Assembly: GCF_949628215.1 (NCBI RefSeq)
Contig: NC_134277.1
Location: 125,847,963 to 125,911,962 of the forward strand
Direction: 5' to 3'
DNA length: 64,000 nucleotides
Source: Phalacrocorax aristotelis
Lineage: Eukaryota; Chordata; Aves; Suliformes; Phalacrocoracidae
Made by a program: the position numbers and the translations under genes. A model generated the notes under the pieces. It ran no database searches. It saw only the letters and a program-made list of their open reading frames with translations, and was not told where the DNA came from. Each line of letters begins with the position of its first letter. Within the stretch, counting starts at the first letter, position 1. Positions 1-12,400 of the stretch are shown piece by piece.

Positions 1-650
1 CGGAAAACCAGGAGGTAAATGAACAGGGCCGAACCCCTCTCACCTCCTGCTGCTGTCACCCGCCGGTCCCTCTCAGCCCACACGTAATCCCTTACGCAAC
101 GAGCATTTACCTGCCCAGTTTTAGTGCCAGCGCCCACCGGCACCCATTAAGGCAAACGGCCCGCACCATGAGGCAGGGAGAGGCGGCTGCGACCATCCCC
201 ACCAACTCCCCCTCACGGGCGGCCCTTGGAGCCCGCCCCTATAATGGCTCTCCCGGCAGCCCCCGCGGCGGCCACGGCGCCTTCACACCCACCCCCCCCA
301 CCCCCCCCGGGGCTGCTGGGGGATGTAGTGCCGGCGGGGGCTGTGGCGGGGCGGGAGGCGACCGGCGGGGGGCCAGGCGCCGGTGGTTTCCCTGGGTGCC
401 CGCGGCCGTGGCGGCCGCCGCCCTCCCCCGCACCGGGAGGCTCGGCTGCTCCGCGGGCGCCTCTGCGAAGGCTGCGTGAGGTGTTCGGGCCTCTTGTGCC
501 ACAAAATGGCACCTGCCGGCTGCGGCCGGGCGGGTGGGCTGTCCGCGCTGTCCGCTCTCGGCGCGGAGCTCGGTCCCGTGCTGGAGGGCGGGTGGCCCTC
601 CATGCCTCGGTGATGGCAGATGAGCAGTGACACCTGCTAAAGCCGTAGGC
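1..650. promoter_or_regulatory. GC-rich CpG-island-like stretch, gene unidentified
   Basis: Roughly 200-620 is very rich in G, C and CpG, unlike the AT-rich DNA after 4.5 kb, so it looks like a vertebrate CpG-island promoter. An AAAATGGC element near 503 resembles a YY1 site in plus orientation. Several overlapping reading frames of 76-137 codons are open on both strands, which is expected of GC-rich DNA, and none resembles a protein I know. In human the gene on this side of SDR16C5 is CHCHD7, sharing a bidirectional promoter with PLAG1, so this could be that island, but I found no CHCHD7 coding exon (twin CX9C motif) to its right. Assignment to PLAG1/CHCHD7 is inference from gene order only. 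Confidence 0.5.
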
Positions 651-742
651 ATTTGTTACAGTTAACGTGGGTCCCGCAATGTTTTTCTAAATCTAAGGGA
701 CGACTTTCCACAGAGGAGGCTGCCCTGTCACTTGAATATCAG

Positions 743-998
743 TGTCCTGGTTTTGGCTGGATAAAGTTGATTTTCTTCACAATAGCTGGTATGGGGCTAT
801 GTTTTGGATTTGTGCTGAAAACAGTGGTGATAATGTAGAGATGTTTTAGTTGTTGCTAGGTATTGCTTACACTAGTCAAGGACTTCTTCAGCTCCCCATG
901 CTCTTCCGGGTGCACAAGAAGCTGGGAGGGGACACAGCTGGGACAGCTGACCCCAACTGGCCAAAGGGATATTCCGTACCATATGGCATCATGCTCAG
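743..998 (+). mobile_element. Endogenous retroviral LTR, 5' half
   Basis: Starts with TGTCCTGGTTTTGGCTGG and runs to ATGCTCAG at 998. It is the same family, in opposite orientation, as the complete solo LTR at 2056-2660: the reverse complement of that element shares the blocks around GTTAATTTTCTTC-, TTTTAGTTGTTGCT and CAAGGACTT. It stops in mid-element where CR1 sequence begins, and the missing 3' half reappears at 3604. No coding capacity. Confidence 0.85.
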
Positions 999-1288
999 CG
1001 CTGGTGCGGCCTCACCTTGAGTACTGTGTGCAGTTTTGGGCGCCACAGTACATTAAGGATATAAAGCTACCAGACAGTGTCCAGAGAATGGCCATGAAGT
1101 TGGTGAAGGGTTTAGAGAAGAAACCATATGAGGAGCAGCTAAAGTCACTTGGTTTGTTCAGCCTGGAGAAGAGGAGACTGAGGGGAGGCATTGTGCACTA
1201 CAGCTTCCTCACAAGGGGAGGAGGAGGGGCAGGCGCCGATCTCTTCTCTCTGGTGACCGATGGCAGGACCTGAGGGAATGGCAGGAAG
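999..1288 (+). mobile_element. CR1 LINE, plus strand, left part
   Basis: Encodes the C-terminal part of a CR1 ORF2 (reads [16 protein letters not shown], then a KLVKGLE segment and [12 protein letters not shown]), as in avian CR1 elements. The 5' end is truncated, as is usual for CR1. The sequence breaks at 1288 and is resumed at 3361 in the same orientation. It sits exactly between the two halves of an LTR, so it inserted into that LTR. Confidence 0.85.
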
Positions 1289-2055
<767 letters not shown>

Positions 2056-2660
2056 TGTCATGGTTCAGCCCCAGTTGGCAACTAAACACCATGCAGCTGC
2101 TCAGTCCCCCCACTCCTGTGGGCTGGGGGAGAGAATCGGAAGAGCAAAAGCAAAAGGAAAAAAAACTTGTGGGCTGAGATAAGAACAGTTTAATAATTAA
2201 AATAAATTAATAATTATAATAATGATTATGATAATAGTAACAACAATAATGATAATATAATAAAAAGGAAAAAGGGGAAAAAGGGGAAAAACCAGAAACA
2301 CAAATGGTATAACCGCTCACCACCCACTGACTGATGATGCTGTTCCCAAAGCTGCGATTGCTGCCTGCCTGCCCTGGCTAGCTCCTCCCAGTTAACATAC
2401 TGGGCATGACATTACATGATATGGAATATCCCTTTGGCCAGTTTGAATCCGCTCTCTTGGCTGTGCCCCCTCCCCTCCCGGCTTCTTGTGCACCTGGCAG
2501 AGCACAGGAAGCTGGAAAGTCCTTGACTAGTACAAGCACTACCCAGCAACAACTAAAACATCAGTGTGTTATCAACATTGTTTACATACTAAGTCCAACA
2601 CACAGCACTATGCCAGCTGCAGCGAAGAAAATTAACTCTACCCCAGCTGAAAACATGACA
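2056..2660 (-). mobile_element. Solo ERV LTR with 5-bp target duplication
   Basis: Complete LTR of 605 bp with TGTCA...TGACA ends. It is flanked on both sides by the identical 5-bp target duplication CCTTG (2051-2055 and 2661-2665). Orientation is called minus because the related LTR halves at 743-998 and 3604-3928 read the other way, with a TATAAA-like box and an ATTAAA-like motif in plus orientation. An AT-rich simple tract (about 2190-2275) lies inside. There are no internal retroviral genes, so it is a solo LTR left by LTR-LTR recombination (general ERV knowledge). The flanking CR1 is continuous once it is removed. Confidence 0.92.
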
Positions 2661-3360
2661 CCTTGTTAAACCTCATACAATTGACCTAGGCCCATCTAGG
2701 CAGCCTGTCCAGACCCCTCTGCAGAGCCTTCCTACCCTCGAGCGGTTCAACACTCCCACCCAATTTGGTGTCATCTGCAAACTTACTGAGGGTGCACTCG
2801 ACCCCCTCATCCAGGTCATTGATAAAGATGTTAAAGAAGACTGGCCCCAAAACTCAGCCCTGGCGAACCCTGCTCGTGACTGGCTGCCAAGTGGATTTGA
2901 CTCCATTCACCACAACTCTCTGGGCTCGGCCACCCAGCCAGTTTTTTACCCAGCAAAGAGTACACCTGTCTAAGCCATGAGCTGCCAGCTTCTCTAGGAG
3001 GATGCTGTGGGATACAGTGTCAAAGGCTTTGCTAAAGTCCAGGTAGACAACATCCACAGCCTTTCCCTCATCCACTAGGTTGGTCACCCTGTCATAGAAG
3101 GAGATAAGGTTGGTCAGGCAGGACCTGCCTTTCATGAACCTATGCTGGCTGGGCTTGACCCCCTGGTTGTCCTGTACTTGCCTGGTGAGCGCACTCAAGA
3201 TGTATCACTCAGTAATCTTCCTCAGTACTGAGGTCAGGCTGACAGGCCTGTAGTTCCCTGGATCCTCCTTCTGGCCCTTCTTGTAGATGGGCATCACACT
3301 GGCAAGCCTCCAGTCATCTGGGACCTCCCCTGTTAACCAGGACTGCTGATAAATGATGGA
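2661..3360 (-). mobile_element. CR1 LINE, minus strand, reverse-transcriptase part
   Basis: Minus-strand CR1 ORF2. A frame at 2854-3198 contains VYLDFSKAFDTVSH, the first Asp-containing motif of the reverse transcriptase. The FADD catalytic box is readable at about 2770-2781, but in a different frame. A further frame (3205-3370) reads TGEVPDDWRLASVMPIYKKG and EDPGNYRPVSLTS. The shifts between these frames mean the enzyme is broken. The element is 5'-truncated at 3360, where plus-strand CR1 resumes. Confidence 0.92.
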
Positions 3361-3603
3361 GATGTGCCAGGGGAGTTTTAGGTTGCATATTAGGAAAAGG
3401 TTCTTCACCCAGTGGGTGGTGGAGCACTGGAACAGGCTCTCCAGGGAGGCAGTCATGGCATCAAGCCAGATGCTTTTCAAGAAGCACTTGGACAACACCT
3501 TCAGAGATATGTTGTGAGTTTGGGGTTGTCCTATGCAGGGACAGGAGTTGGACTTGATGGTCCTTGTGGGTCCCTCCCAGGACATTCTATGATTCTGTGA
3601 TTC
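3361..3603 (+). mobile_element. CR1 LINE, plus strand, 3' end
   Basis: Resumes the plus-strand CR1 that broke at 1288: a GTTTTAGGTTGCATATTAGG block, then AAGGTTCTTCACCC, then the terminal ATTCTATGATTCTGTGATTC ending at about 3603. Together with 999-1288 it makes one CR1 of about 530 bp. Confidence 0.9.
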
Positions 3604-3928
3604 AGGATATAAAGCTGGGGGAAGAAGAAGGAAGGGGGGGGGGACGTTTGGAGCGATGACATTTGTCTTCCCAAGTCACCATAACATGTGACAGAGCCCT
3701 GCTTTCCTGGAGATGGCTGAACACCTGCCTGCTAATGGGGAGTAGTGAATGAATTCCTTGTTTTTTTAACTTGTGTATGAGGCTTTTGCTTTACCTGTTA
3801 AACTGTCTTTATCTCAAACCATGAGTTTCCTCACTTTTACTCTCCTGATTCTCTCCCTCATCCCACCAGGAGGGAATGAGCGAGCGGCTGCGCGGTGCTT
3901 GGTTACTGACTGGGGCTAAATCACGACA
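3604..3928 (+). mobile_element. Endogenous retroviral LTR, 3' half
   Basis: Begins GATATAAAGCTGGGGGAAG, contains TTAAACTGTCTTTATCTCAA and ends GGGGCTAAATCACGACA at 3928. It is the complement of the 5' half at 743-998. The joined length (about 580 bp) matches the 605-bp solo LTR of the same family. The outer flanks ATCAG (738-742) and ATCTG (3929-3933) differ by one base and may be a decayed 5-bp target duplication. Confidence 0.85.
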
Positions 3929-4172
3929 ATCTGGACCATGAAATTATGGGAGGCTGGTGGCAGATCAGTTCCCAATACAGCAAAACCAGAGAACCTCTTA
4001 AGCATCAGGGATATAAGAATGGAGAATGCATTGTTAATGACGCACAGGATCTGCCTCTTTCTTTGTTCCTCCTGTTAGGTCAGGAAAACACGGACAGGAG
4101 GACCTCTGATGCATACACCTACTGCCCCCTCAAAGAAGTCTCTGCGAGGTGGGGAAACAACAGTAATCAAAG

Positions 4173-4228
4173 CTGGAATAATAAAGCATATAGGAACATG
4201 CTGGGATAATAAAGCACACAGGAACAGG
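4173..4228. repeat. 28-bp tandem duplication, two copies
   Basis: Two adjacent 28-bp units (4173-4200 and 4201-4228) differ at about four positions. Both contain GGxATAATAAAGCA, so each carries an AATAAA hexamer on the plus strand. No gene is recognised ending here. Confidence 0.75.
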
Positions 4229-4346
4229 TGTTTGCCAGCCTGACTTACGCAGGTCAGAACTGCAGCATAAGAGCCTTCTGCTGCATGGGCCTGAACAGGA
4301 GTTAGTGGGGAAGAGGGGTAGCAGCAACGTTTAACTGGCACCAGTC

Positions 4347-4525
4347 CTCCTGCAGGTTCCTCCACCAGCTCCCTCAGTACTCTTGTGTGGATCCCATATG
4401 GCCCCATAGACTTGTGAGTGTCCTGGTGGCTTAGCAGGTCATGAACTGCTTCCCCCTGGATTGCAGAGGGTTTATTCTGCTCCCTGTCCCTGCCTTCCAG
4501 CTCAGGGATGAATACCCCATGACAC
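4347..4525 (-). mobile_element. CR1 LINE fragment, minus strand
   Basis: On the minus strand it reads HKSMGPYGIHTRVLRELVEE, the conserved start of the CR1 reverse-transcriptase domain (family form GPDGIHPRVLRELA). It is a short internal piece with no 3' end. It lies just beyond the nested insertion, so it may be part of the older surroundings. Confidence 0.75.
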
Positions 4526-7500
4526 CCTAACCTGATTTATTACCAAGAAATGTAATAAGGAGTTCCTGGGCTTGCAAAGCGGAGCAGTGTTCAAGCTGTG
4601 TTCAGCCTTACCTAACCTCACTACAGTTCTAGTTGCTGGTGACCATCTCTCAAGGCCTGACAGAACTGGAGATGAATAGAAGACAGCAGAGATGAGAAGG
4701 CTCAGAAGTAAAATATGAACTGGAGCTCAACTATGAGCGGTAGTCAAAATGCCACCTTGGATTTGAAACTGTCAGTATATATTTGATGCCTCATACAGGA
4801 TAAGATAACTTTGTATCAGCAGCAGATGGATGTATTTACCTCATATAGGTCAATGTAGTTTAGTAATAAAATATATCAAATCAACTTGTCCAGATACACT
4901 TGTAAAATAGCTTTATACTATTGGTAGAAGGAGAAAAGAAGGGTTCTTTTCCAAGGCAATGTTGCCCTAATCCTAAACTTGTGTTCACATCTACTGGAGT
5001 TGCACACCTTCTCTGGGACTTAGGTGTGCTGGGAAGGGAAGGTTTTCTTCTCTTACGGGTTATCTTTGTGTAGGTGCTCGAAATTGCTATTTTTTAATTT
5101 AAACATGTATTCCTTTTCTTTTACATTTATTTTCCTTTTTTGTTATCCACATAGTAATACATGTCCTACGCTCCATGATTGTAATACTTGAACTTCTTAT
5201 GTCTTGTTCTTTGTTTACTGGCTGCGAAAATGCAACTTTCATTTTTCCAATAAACACAAGAGCACAGTGCTAGGTGTTTCTTGTGAAAATCAGACACCCT
5301 TTTACAAGTCCTGAGCACAAGCACATTACAGTTTCACAAACTGAATAATAAAGGTATCCATTAAAATGTTTCCCATTTCTCCATATCTGTTCAGGCTTCT
5401 CTTTATTTTGCAACACTTGGAACACTTGGACACGTCAATGTCAAATGCAATCATATTTCTCAATTTGGAAAAAATGTACATATTTTGTACTCTACAGAGC
5501 AGTTTGCATAGGTAAAATACAAGACTGTTAGGCTTATGACTAAGTTTACAGCAAATGAGAACGCCATGCGTAAGCTCTTAAACCAGAAAAATGGGGCCAG
5601 CAGTGCATTAAAGACACATGAGAGATAAACTGTCTCAATTTTTCTGAATGGGATGGTCACACGAGGGAAGAAAGGGTTGCACTGGGGAAGTGGGTGAGCT
5701 TGTGATTTAAAAAGCTTGGTCATTAGCTCAATAATCCTGCTGGTTTCACTGCAGAAATATGTGTTAACACATTGTCAGAATTGCTCTGTAATGTGTCATG
5801 CTCTTTCAGGCTGTGCAGTTCAATAACACTCTGATCTTGGAAAACCAGAGTGAGGAATCAAGGTACATGCTAATGCCACCTTAGCTGTGCCTTCTGGAAC
5901 TGGCAGTAATCTTGGAGCTGTCTACTGGTATCCAGCTGCATCCCTGGCTTTAGATGATGCTGGGTTGAGGGGTAGCTGGAGTAGCCTGAGAGCTTGAGAG
6001 ATGCCCCATCATCTCACTGGGGCGTGAGATGATCCACCCCATTTATATGATCAAAAGAAGACAAAAGAGATTCCCTAAGAATGGCCAAAGACAAGTTTTA
6101 TACTATGTGTCCATGGTGGACTCTGGTGGTCTTGTAAGAGCTGTTGATGTACAGGGAGGAGGGAGTTGTGGGGGGCTGTGGAAGGCTTGTGAAAATGTAG
6201 CTTTCTGTAAGAGTTATGTGACTGAGAATCAATCGATGGTTGTAGAATTTAACAGGGTTAATTCTCGGTACCAGACTAAAAGGTTGAGTGCACGGCTGTT
6301 GGGGATGCTTTGGTTTAGTATGTCTCATGTAAACATATGCTTAGATTTAGAAATGAGATAGAATCAGTGTCAGAGCCTCAATTCTAGAAAAATATGTATA
6401 ATTTTCACAGGCAAAATATATTTATGGGAATTAAACTACAATTGCTCAAATCTGAGCAGAGCTAAGGTGTTTATGGTGTGTATCTTAACGCATCATTGCC
6501 TGACTTCAGACATTTGAGTGACACTGAACACGGTGCGTGGTTAGTGTGTGATTCTGTTCTGATACTTCCCCTCCCAGTACCCTTCGCTATAGCAAAACAG
6601 GGCTAATGGACATGCTTTGAAACAGCTAAAATATGTTAGGGCCAGTGAGAGAAAGAAAAAATTTTATCTGTGCCAAATCCTGACAGTATGTTGGGAACTT
6701 CCCTCTCCTTTCCACTTACCTGCACACCTTTCCCCCAGATATCTTGTCTGTACACCAGGCGTCATTCCCAGCTCACCCTCTTTAATTCCTGTTGCACTGT
6801 TGCAAGTGGCAAAGCTGTGAGCAAAAAGCTGGTGATTTCCATTTCACAATTTCTATTGCCAGACATGCCACAGACATCAGTTTGGTTTGGGGATCAATAG
6901 TTCCAGGTTACCTGAGGTACCCAATGTGCTGCAGCTGGATATGGCTCTTTATAAAGGGGTGATTAGCTTGACTGTTTTTCTTTGAAAAGAAAAGGATGAG
7001 ACTCTTCTTGTGTTCAGCCTGTTGCATTTTTACCAAGATCTGATCGAAGAAATGGAGAATGCCTTGCGGTAGTTAAATCACTGCATTGATCAGGACAGAT
7101 CAGTGTGTTGGTGGAAGATGGGCCCAGGCCAGTGACTCCTCAGTAATTTATGCCCAGCAGAGGTGTCTTAAGAAAGAGCTTGTCACTATAGTAATCCAAA
7201 CCATGTATAATCATATGCATATAAAGTGCTCTAGGAAAGTAAGAAATAAGAGGTCAAGATTTTCTGGCAACAGCTTCTGGAAGGAACAGAGGCGAGGTTT
7301 GTGATGGCTTGTGAGAACGCCGTCTACTCTGTGGTGAAGAGGAGGCTTATTTAAATCTCTAGATCTGGAATGTGCTGTAGTTTTGTCCTTCCCAGTCTGA
7401 GAGTTAAATCTGCATTTCCTTCAGTGTCTCTCCAGCTAACGTGCAAATAACTTCTGTGTGTCACTTCTTTTCTCCTTAGAAATAGTCGGAGCTCCTTCTA

Positions 7501-9094
7501 AATAAATTATGTTCCGTATTCAGAATATACCCCCAAAATACAAATATTCCCCGGGGTTTGAATGTAGTCTTAATTTATTAATTTTGATATGTTCTTGAGG
7601 GTTAGAAGACCTACTCTCTTCTTTCCTCAGTGCCAAAGAACAGCAGTCTCACTATATACCACCAGTGTCCTAAACTCCCAACACCTTTCTGAACATTAGT
7701 TTTGATAAGTTATTTCATGTTTCTGTTACATAGAAAAAGAAGTGAGGAGTGAGGTGAAATCCCTTCATGGGGAGCACAGGGAAAGCTGTTTCTGTGTTTG
7801 GGTTAGGACCCCAGAGCGCTTGTCTCACAGGCCTGGTTTCTGACCACAATGACACATTACTAACCTTTTGGCTGCCCTACCAGTAATCCAGTCAGCAGTA
7901 TATGGCAGAAGGAAGTAGAAGTTACATTCCCATGCTTCTTGTGAAGAGTTGTAGGAGAGAACAGTTGAACTGAGGGAAATGCAGGGAGAACTGAGTCACT
8001 GCCTGCTCCAAGAGGCAGCCAGTGCTTGGCCAGTCCTCCAGTGCTATCTGCAGAGAGTGCTGTCAGTCCCTGGTGAAACTGGCAGGAGCTATGGGGAGGG
8101 GACTGAGCTATGGAGAGGAGACAACGGTGTGAATCACGTAGCCCAAGCTAGGCATGCGAGGGTGGACTGAAGGTGTTGCAGAGTTCAGCCTTGGTGGGGA
8201 GGGGTTGGAAGAGTTGCACTGAGGAGTGGAAGGGGTGCGGGAGAGGGGCACAGGGGTGCTATGATGGTGCTGCTGGGCAGATGGTAGGGCATTGTGCAGG
8301 ACCCATTAGTTGTGCTGCCCAGGGAACAATTTAGAATTTAGGAGCTCTGATTACCATTCAGAGAAAGAGATGAGAAGAAAACAAGGGTGGCAGAGAATAG
8401 TTCTGTTTCCTTTTGTGATGAAGAGGGATTTCAATGAAGGGCATGAGATCACATTTAGGGCCAAGGTAGCTTTGCAGACTCTTCCACCAAGAATGTTTTT
8501 GTTTCTTTGAAGATGAGATTACTAGATTCCGACAGAGTTGTCTGTCTCCATGGTAGCAGAGCAGGCTATGGAGGGGACAAATGCAAACCCAAGTTTTCAT
8601 TTTGGCTAATGCTGTTTTCTTAGGACTTGCCTGCACTGGGACACTCAAGAATGTTAAAATGAAATAAACTAATGCACATATGCTAAGTTGCACTAAACCT
8701 CTATGTAGACGCTCTCTTTCAGTGTAACTTAGGTCACCGTATCTTAGCCTACTGTTAAATAAAACTGCCTTTCTTCTGAATGAAAATGTAATAAAGCCTC
8801 ACTTATGTACATCCGCTAGTTAATATGGCTTGACTAGATGTTTTCCTTAGCATCCCCATGTAAATGAAGCCTTAAGTGAAGACAGTACTGAGGCCACATT
8901 GTTGGGCAATGAAGATCCCAAGCTTAGCTTGAGAATGGTGTTAGAGTATGATAGGACCAGACACCAACTTCTCCTTAGGAAGCCCTTGTTAGCATGAATC
9001 CAAAAATATCTGCTTCTTGATGCAGTCACATCTATTACAGGACATTTCAATCTGCCTTTTTGAAGACGTTTATAATGAGGTAATTCCAGAAATA
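4526..9094. other. Non-coding stretch, nothing recognised
   Basis: AT-rich sequence with only short random open frames on both strands. I see no exon, RNA gene or repeat that I can name. Old diverged repeats may be present but unrecognisable by eye. Confidence 0.5.
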
Positions 9095-9410
9095 TTTGGA
9101 AGCTTCATATTTCTTTGATCCTAGCCAAATTGGTTTCAGGCCTTATTATGGTAGGGAATCTATAAGACTGTCTTATTAGCTTACTGGCGATAGCCAAAGA
9201 CTGAGCTTATGTATCAATTATCTACAAAAAATAGGGGCAGGAAGTTTGAGGATGTCCATTACAGACAAATATACTTAACTGGCAAATAAGTTTCACAAAT
9301 GCACTGGTGTTTCTTTTGGTATAGAAGTTCACAGTGAAAATGACAACAGATCTTGTGTTACAGGATTTACTGCATGACATTTGACAAGGTAGAATGAATA
9401 CAGAGTCTCA
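9095..9410 (+). mobile_element. Very old non-LTR retrotransposon relic (possible)
   Basis: One plus-strand frame near 9110-9180 reads FFDPSQIGFRPYYGRES, matching the conserved Q-x-G-F-R-P block of reverse transcriptases of the L2/CR1/L3 group. A weaker TFDKV-like string follows near 9385. Stops and shifts interrupt it. The family cannot be decided by eye. Confidence 0.4.
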
Positions 9411-12400
9411 TCAACACAAAATATTATAGAAGTGACTCCACTAGTTAGTGGAGCTCAGAATTTCCTATTTTGTGATAATGGGTAGACACATGACTCTGAA
9501 CATGTCTTAAATACTTGCATTTAATTCATTCTGGCATTTGAAAATACAAAAAGCTCCAAATACGTTGTGTCAGTGATCCCAGCTATAGGTAGTCTTGCTT
9601 ACCTAGAAACTAAGGAACGTTTCCCACAAGAACAAGAAATAGGATAATTAAGATCTTCCATCAGTTAAGAATGCATTTCACAGTTTTCATATCAAAAGAA
9701 CCTCCCTCTCTTTATCTGAAGGGGCATTCCCACAGGATGATGAATTTAGTTAACACCCTTGTTCAGAAGTGGAGGCTGGTTGTATCCCAAAAGTTAATTG
9801 AGTTCCGAAGATGGAGATGTGGGAGAACAAGAGTCAGCGGTAGCTCTTCTTAAGATCCAGAGCAGCAGACTCCAGGGACCTGCCATGTTTGTCAGCCTGT
9901 AGGAGCATGCCTATCTGGACCTGGATAATGTGTCATGTTCTCTAAAGAAAATGTTTCTCTAAGCCCCGAGGAAAGCAAAATGAGAGGTAAGGGGAGAATC
10001 AAGAAATATATAGGTGGTATCGCTAAATGAGAGCAGAACTGTATGGATCTTGTTCTTTTTTCCAAATCATTAGTTGCACTCTAGAAATCAAATTAATTTT
10101 TTTCACCTACAGAGAAGGAGTAATATTTAAAGGGATTAGTTCTTAACAAAAAGCCGATACTGAAATGTTGAAAATAAGTAATCAAAAGCAGGAGATTCCA
10201 ACTAAAGTAAAATTGTTACAATGAAAAATGCAAGGCAGAAGTAATAAAAAAGAGTAAAGAAATACATTATACACTGAGGCCACCTACTGGGTACTGTTGA
10301 ATTAGCAGAGTAAATGGTAGAAAAACTGGAAGAGTCACTTGGCAAGAGTCCAAAGCAAAAGAAGAGAACTATCTTGCTCTTAGAAAAACAAACAAACAAA
10401 CAGAAACAAAAATAAAAAAAACCCCAAACCCCAAGGAAAAAAGATACAAAATTATGTTCTGGAAACTAATTTTTTTTTAATTTTTAAGAAGTTTCAGGAA
10501 AAGATAATGAACTTGGAATGGGACTTCTGGTTTTAGGTTTTGGCTTTTTTTTTTTTTTTTGTGGTGATCAGTCCTCCAGAGGGATGTTATCATTTTTTCC
10601 AATGTTAACATTGTCCTTTGTGCTCTAATAAAAGTGACATGGCTGAGCTGGTGCTCAGAGTAATGCAACTCCTTGGATCTGGATTCTACTATCCTACCTT
10701 CATCTTTCTCTGTTGTAAAATCAAAATAGGTTGTCCTAAAGGAATATCAAAGACAACTTTAAACTGCTTTAAACTAGTTCCATTTAAACCAAATAGTTGT
10801 GTTCATCCATGGTGGTATGGTAGGAAAAGTGCATTTTTATCTCTTCAAGTGTGATCAAGCTATTAGAAATTATGATTCACTATGATATACTCAAGTGATT
10901 CCTTTTAACTTAATCATTAAAATGAGTTTAGTATCTGGATTTGCTAATGGCAATGTAAGGCAAAGTTGCTCTGAGAAGAATGCAGCAGGAAAATCAGTAT
11001 GCTAGTGCTTCTTAGGCCTTATAAAAAGGCATTGGTCCTATGTAGCTCTGTTAAAATTCAGCTTGTTTTTCAAATATAGTGTTTATCCTTCAGCTTTAAG
11101 ATACAGCTGTTCCTGGGCAAATTTGTCAGTTCAGGAAAGTCTTCGGACCTTTTAAATACTGGTGCAGAATCAGGGGAATATGAATGAATGTAATATGTTT
11201 CAGCACTGTCTTGAAGAGAACTTCATATAAGTGTAGCCTGACTGTGAAACTGGAAGATTTACAAGAGCTGAAGGTCCTCAATGTCTGATCTTTTCTACCA
11301 CTTGACTTGCAAAAACCTGTCTAAGTAGTAGAGTGTTTTGGGCAGATGGAGTGCCATCACCAGAAGATACCTGTCATTTAAGCACTTCTCCATTTCTTTT
11401 ACTTTCCACAGCCCTTCCCTCTGTCGGCATAGAAAAGTGTGAATAACTAAAGAATGTGATTTCAGTGCAAAATTCACCGGGAAACGTAATCTAAACAGAA
11501 AACTCTTATTCTACCACCTGTAGCAATACAGTCGGTAGCACTGAATTGTCATAAATGTCTTACGGTAGCACCATATTTTAAAGGAATCAGGAGGAAAATA
11601 TGAAGGTTTTGGCAGAGGAAGATTCTCCTTCATTTCAGTGTGGAAGGTGGTGTTAAGCTAATTTATGCACTACCGTGTTGCCAATAGTGCTGCAGGCTGC
11701 AGGTGGAAGCAGACTCTACAGGAGGTCCTGCTAATGGTCCCCCACTGGTGGCAAGAGCAGTGCTGCCAACCCAGTCCTGCTCTGTGGGCCCTGGTGCGGC
11801 TGGGTGGTAGGGCGAAGATTTTGCATGCCATGGGAGATCATGGCATAGGAGAGATATTGTGGTTCTCTGCTGTAAATGCATGAGAGATGGGCTTTGGTGT
11901 GTCAGAGGGTAAGGTAGGAGCAGGCAGTGCTGTATGGGGTTTGGCTTATCTGAGAAAAATGTTTTTGAGTGGGGTGAAAAGAAGGTTAGTTTCAAGGCTG
12001 TTCCTTTTAGGACTCTGATTTAGTAATTGCTGGATGCATTAAAACAAAGCGGGTTATGAAATTTAGAAAAGAAATAGAACTCAACTGAGTGGAAAAGAAG
12101 AAATTTCAGCCTTCCTAACAAGGATGGCCAAGGTCTACTAGACCGATGGTACCAGGTAATGGCATTGGAGGGAACACAGTGTGTCCCCTCCTGTCAGCCT
12201 GTACGCACAGCTCAGTCAGACTCCGAAAAACTCAATTCACTGGGAAAGCTTTCCATCCAGTAGGACAGGGCAAGAGACCGCCCAGTTATCCAGCAGAAAC
12301 ATGGGCAGTTTTGGCCTTAGTTATCATGATTTCTGCTTCTGGTTGGTTTGTAACTAAATAGAAGTGGAGAATTCACAGCTCAAGAGTTCATTACAGAATT

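Noticed and set aside
168-652. Overlapping frames of 76-137 codons on both strands in the first CpG island
   Set aside because: All are Pro/Ala/Gly/Arg-rich, mutually overlapping and unlike known proteins; expected by chance in GC-rich DNA with few stop codons.
863-1273. 136-codon plus frame
   Set aside because: It begins in an LTR and continues into CR1 ORF2, so it is a chance fusion of two transposons.
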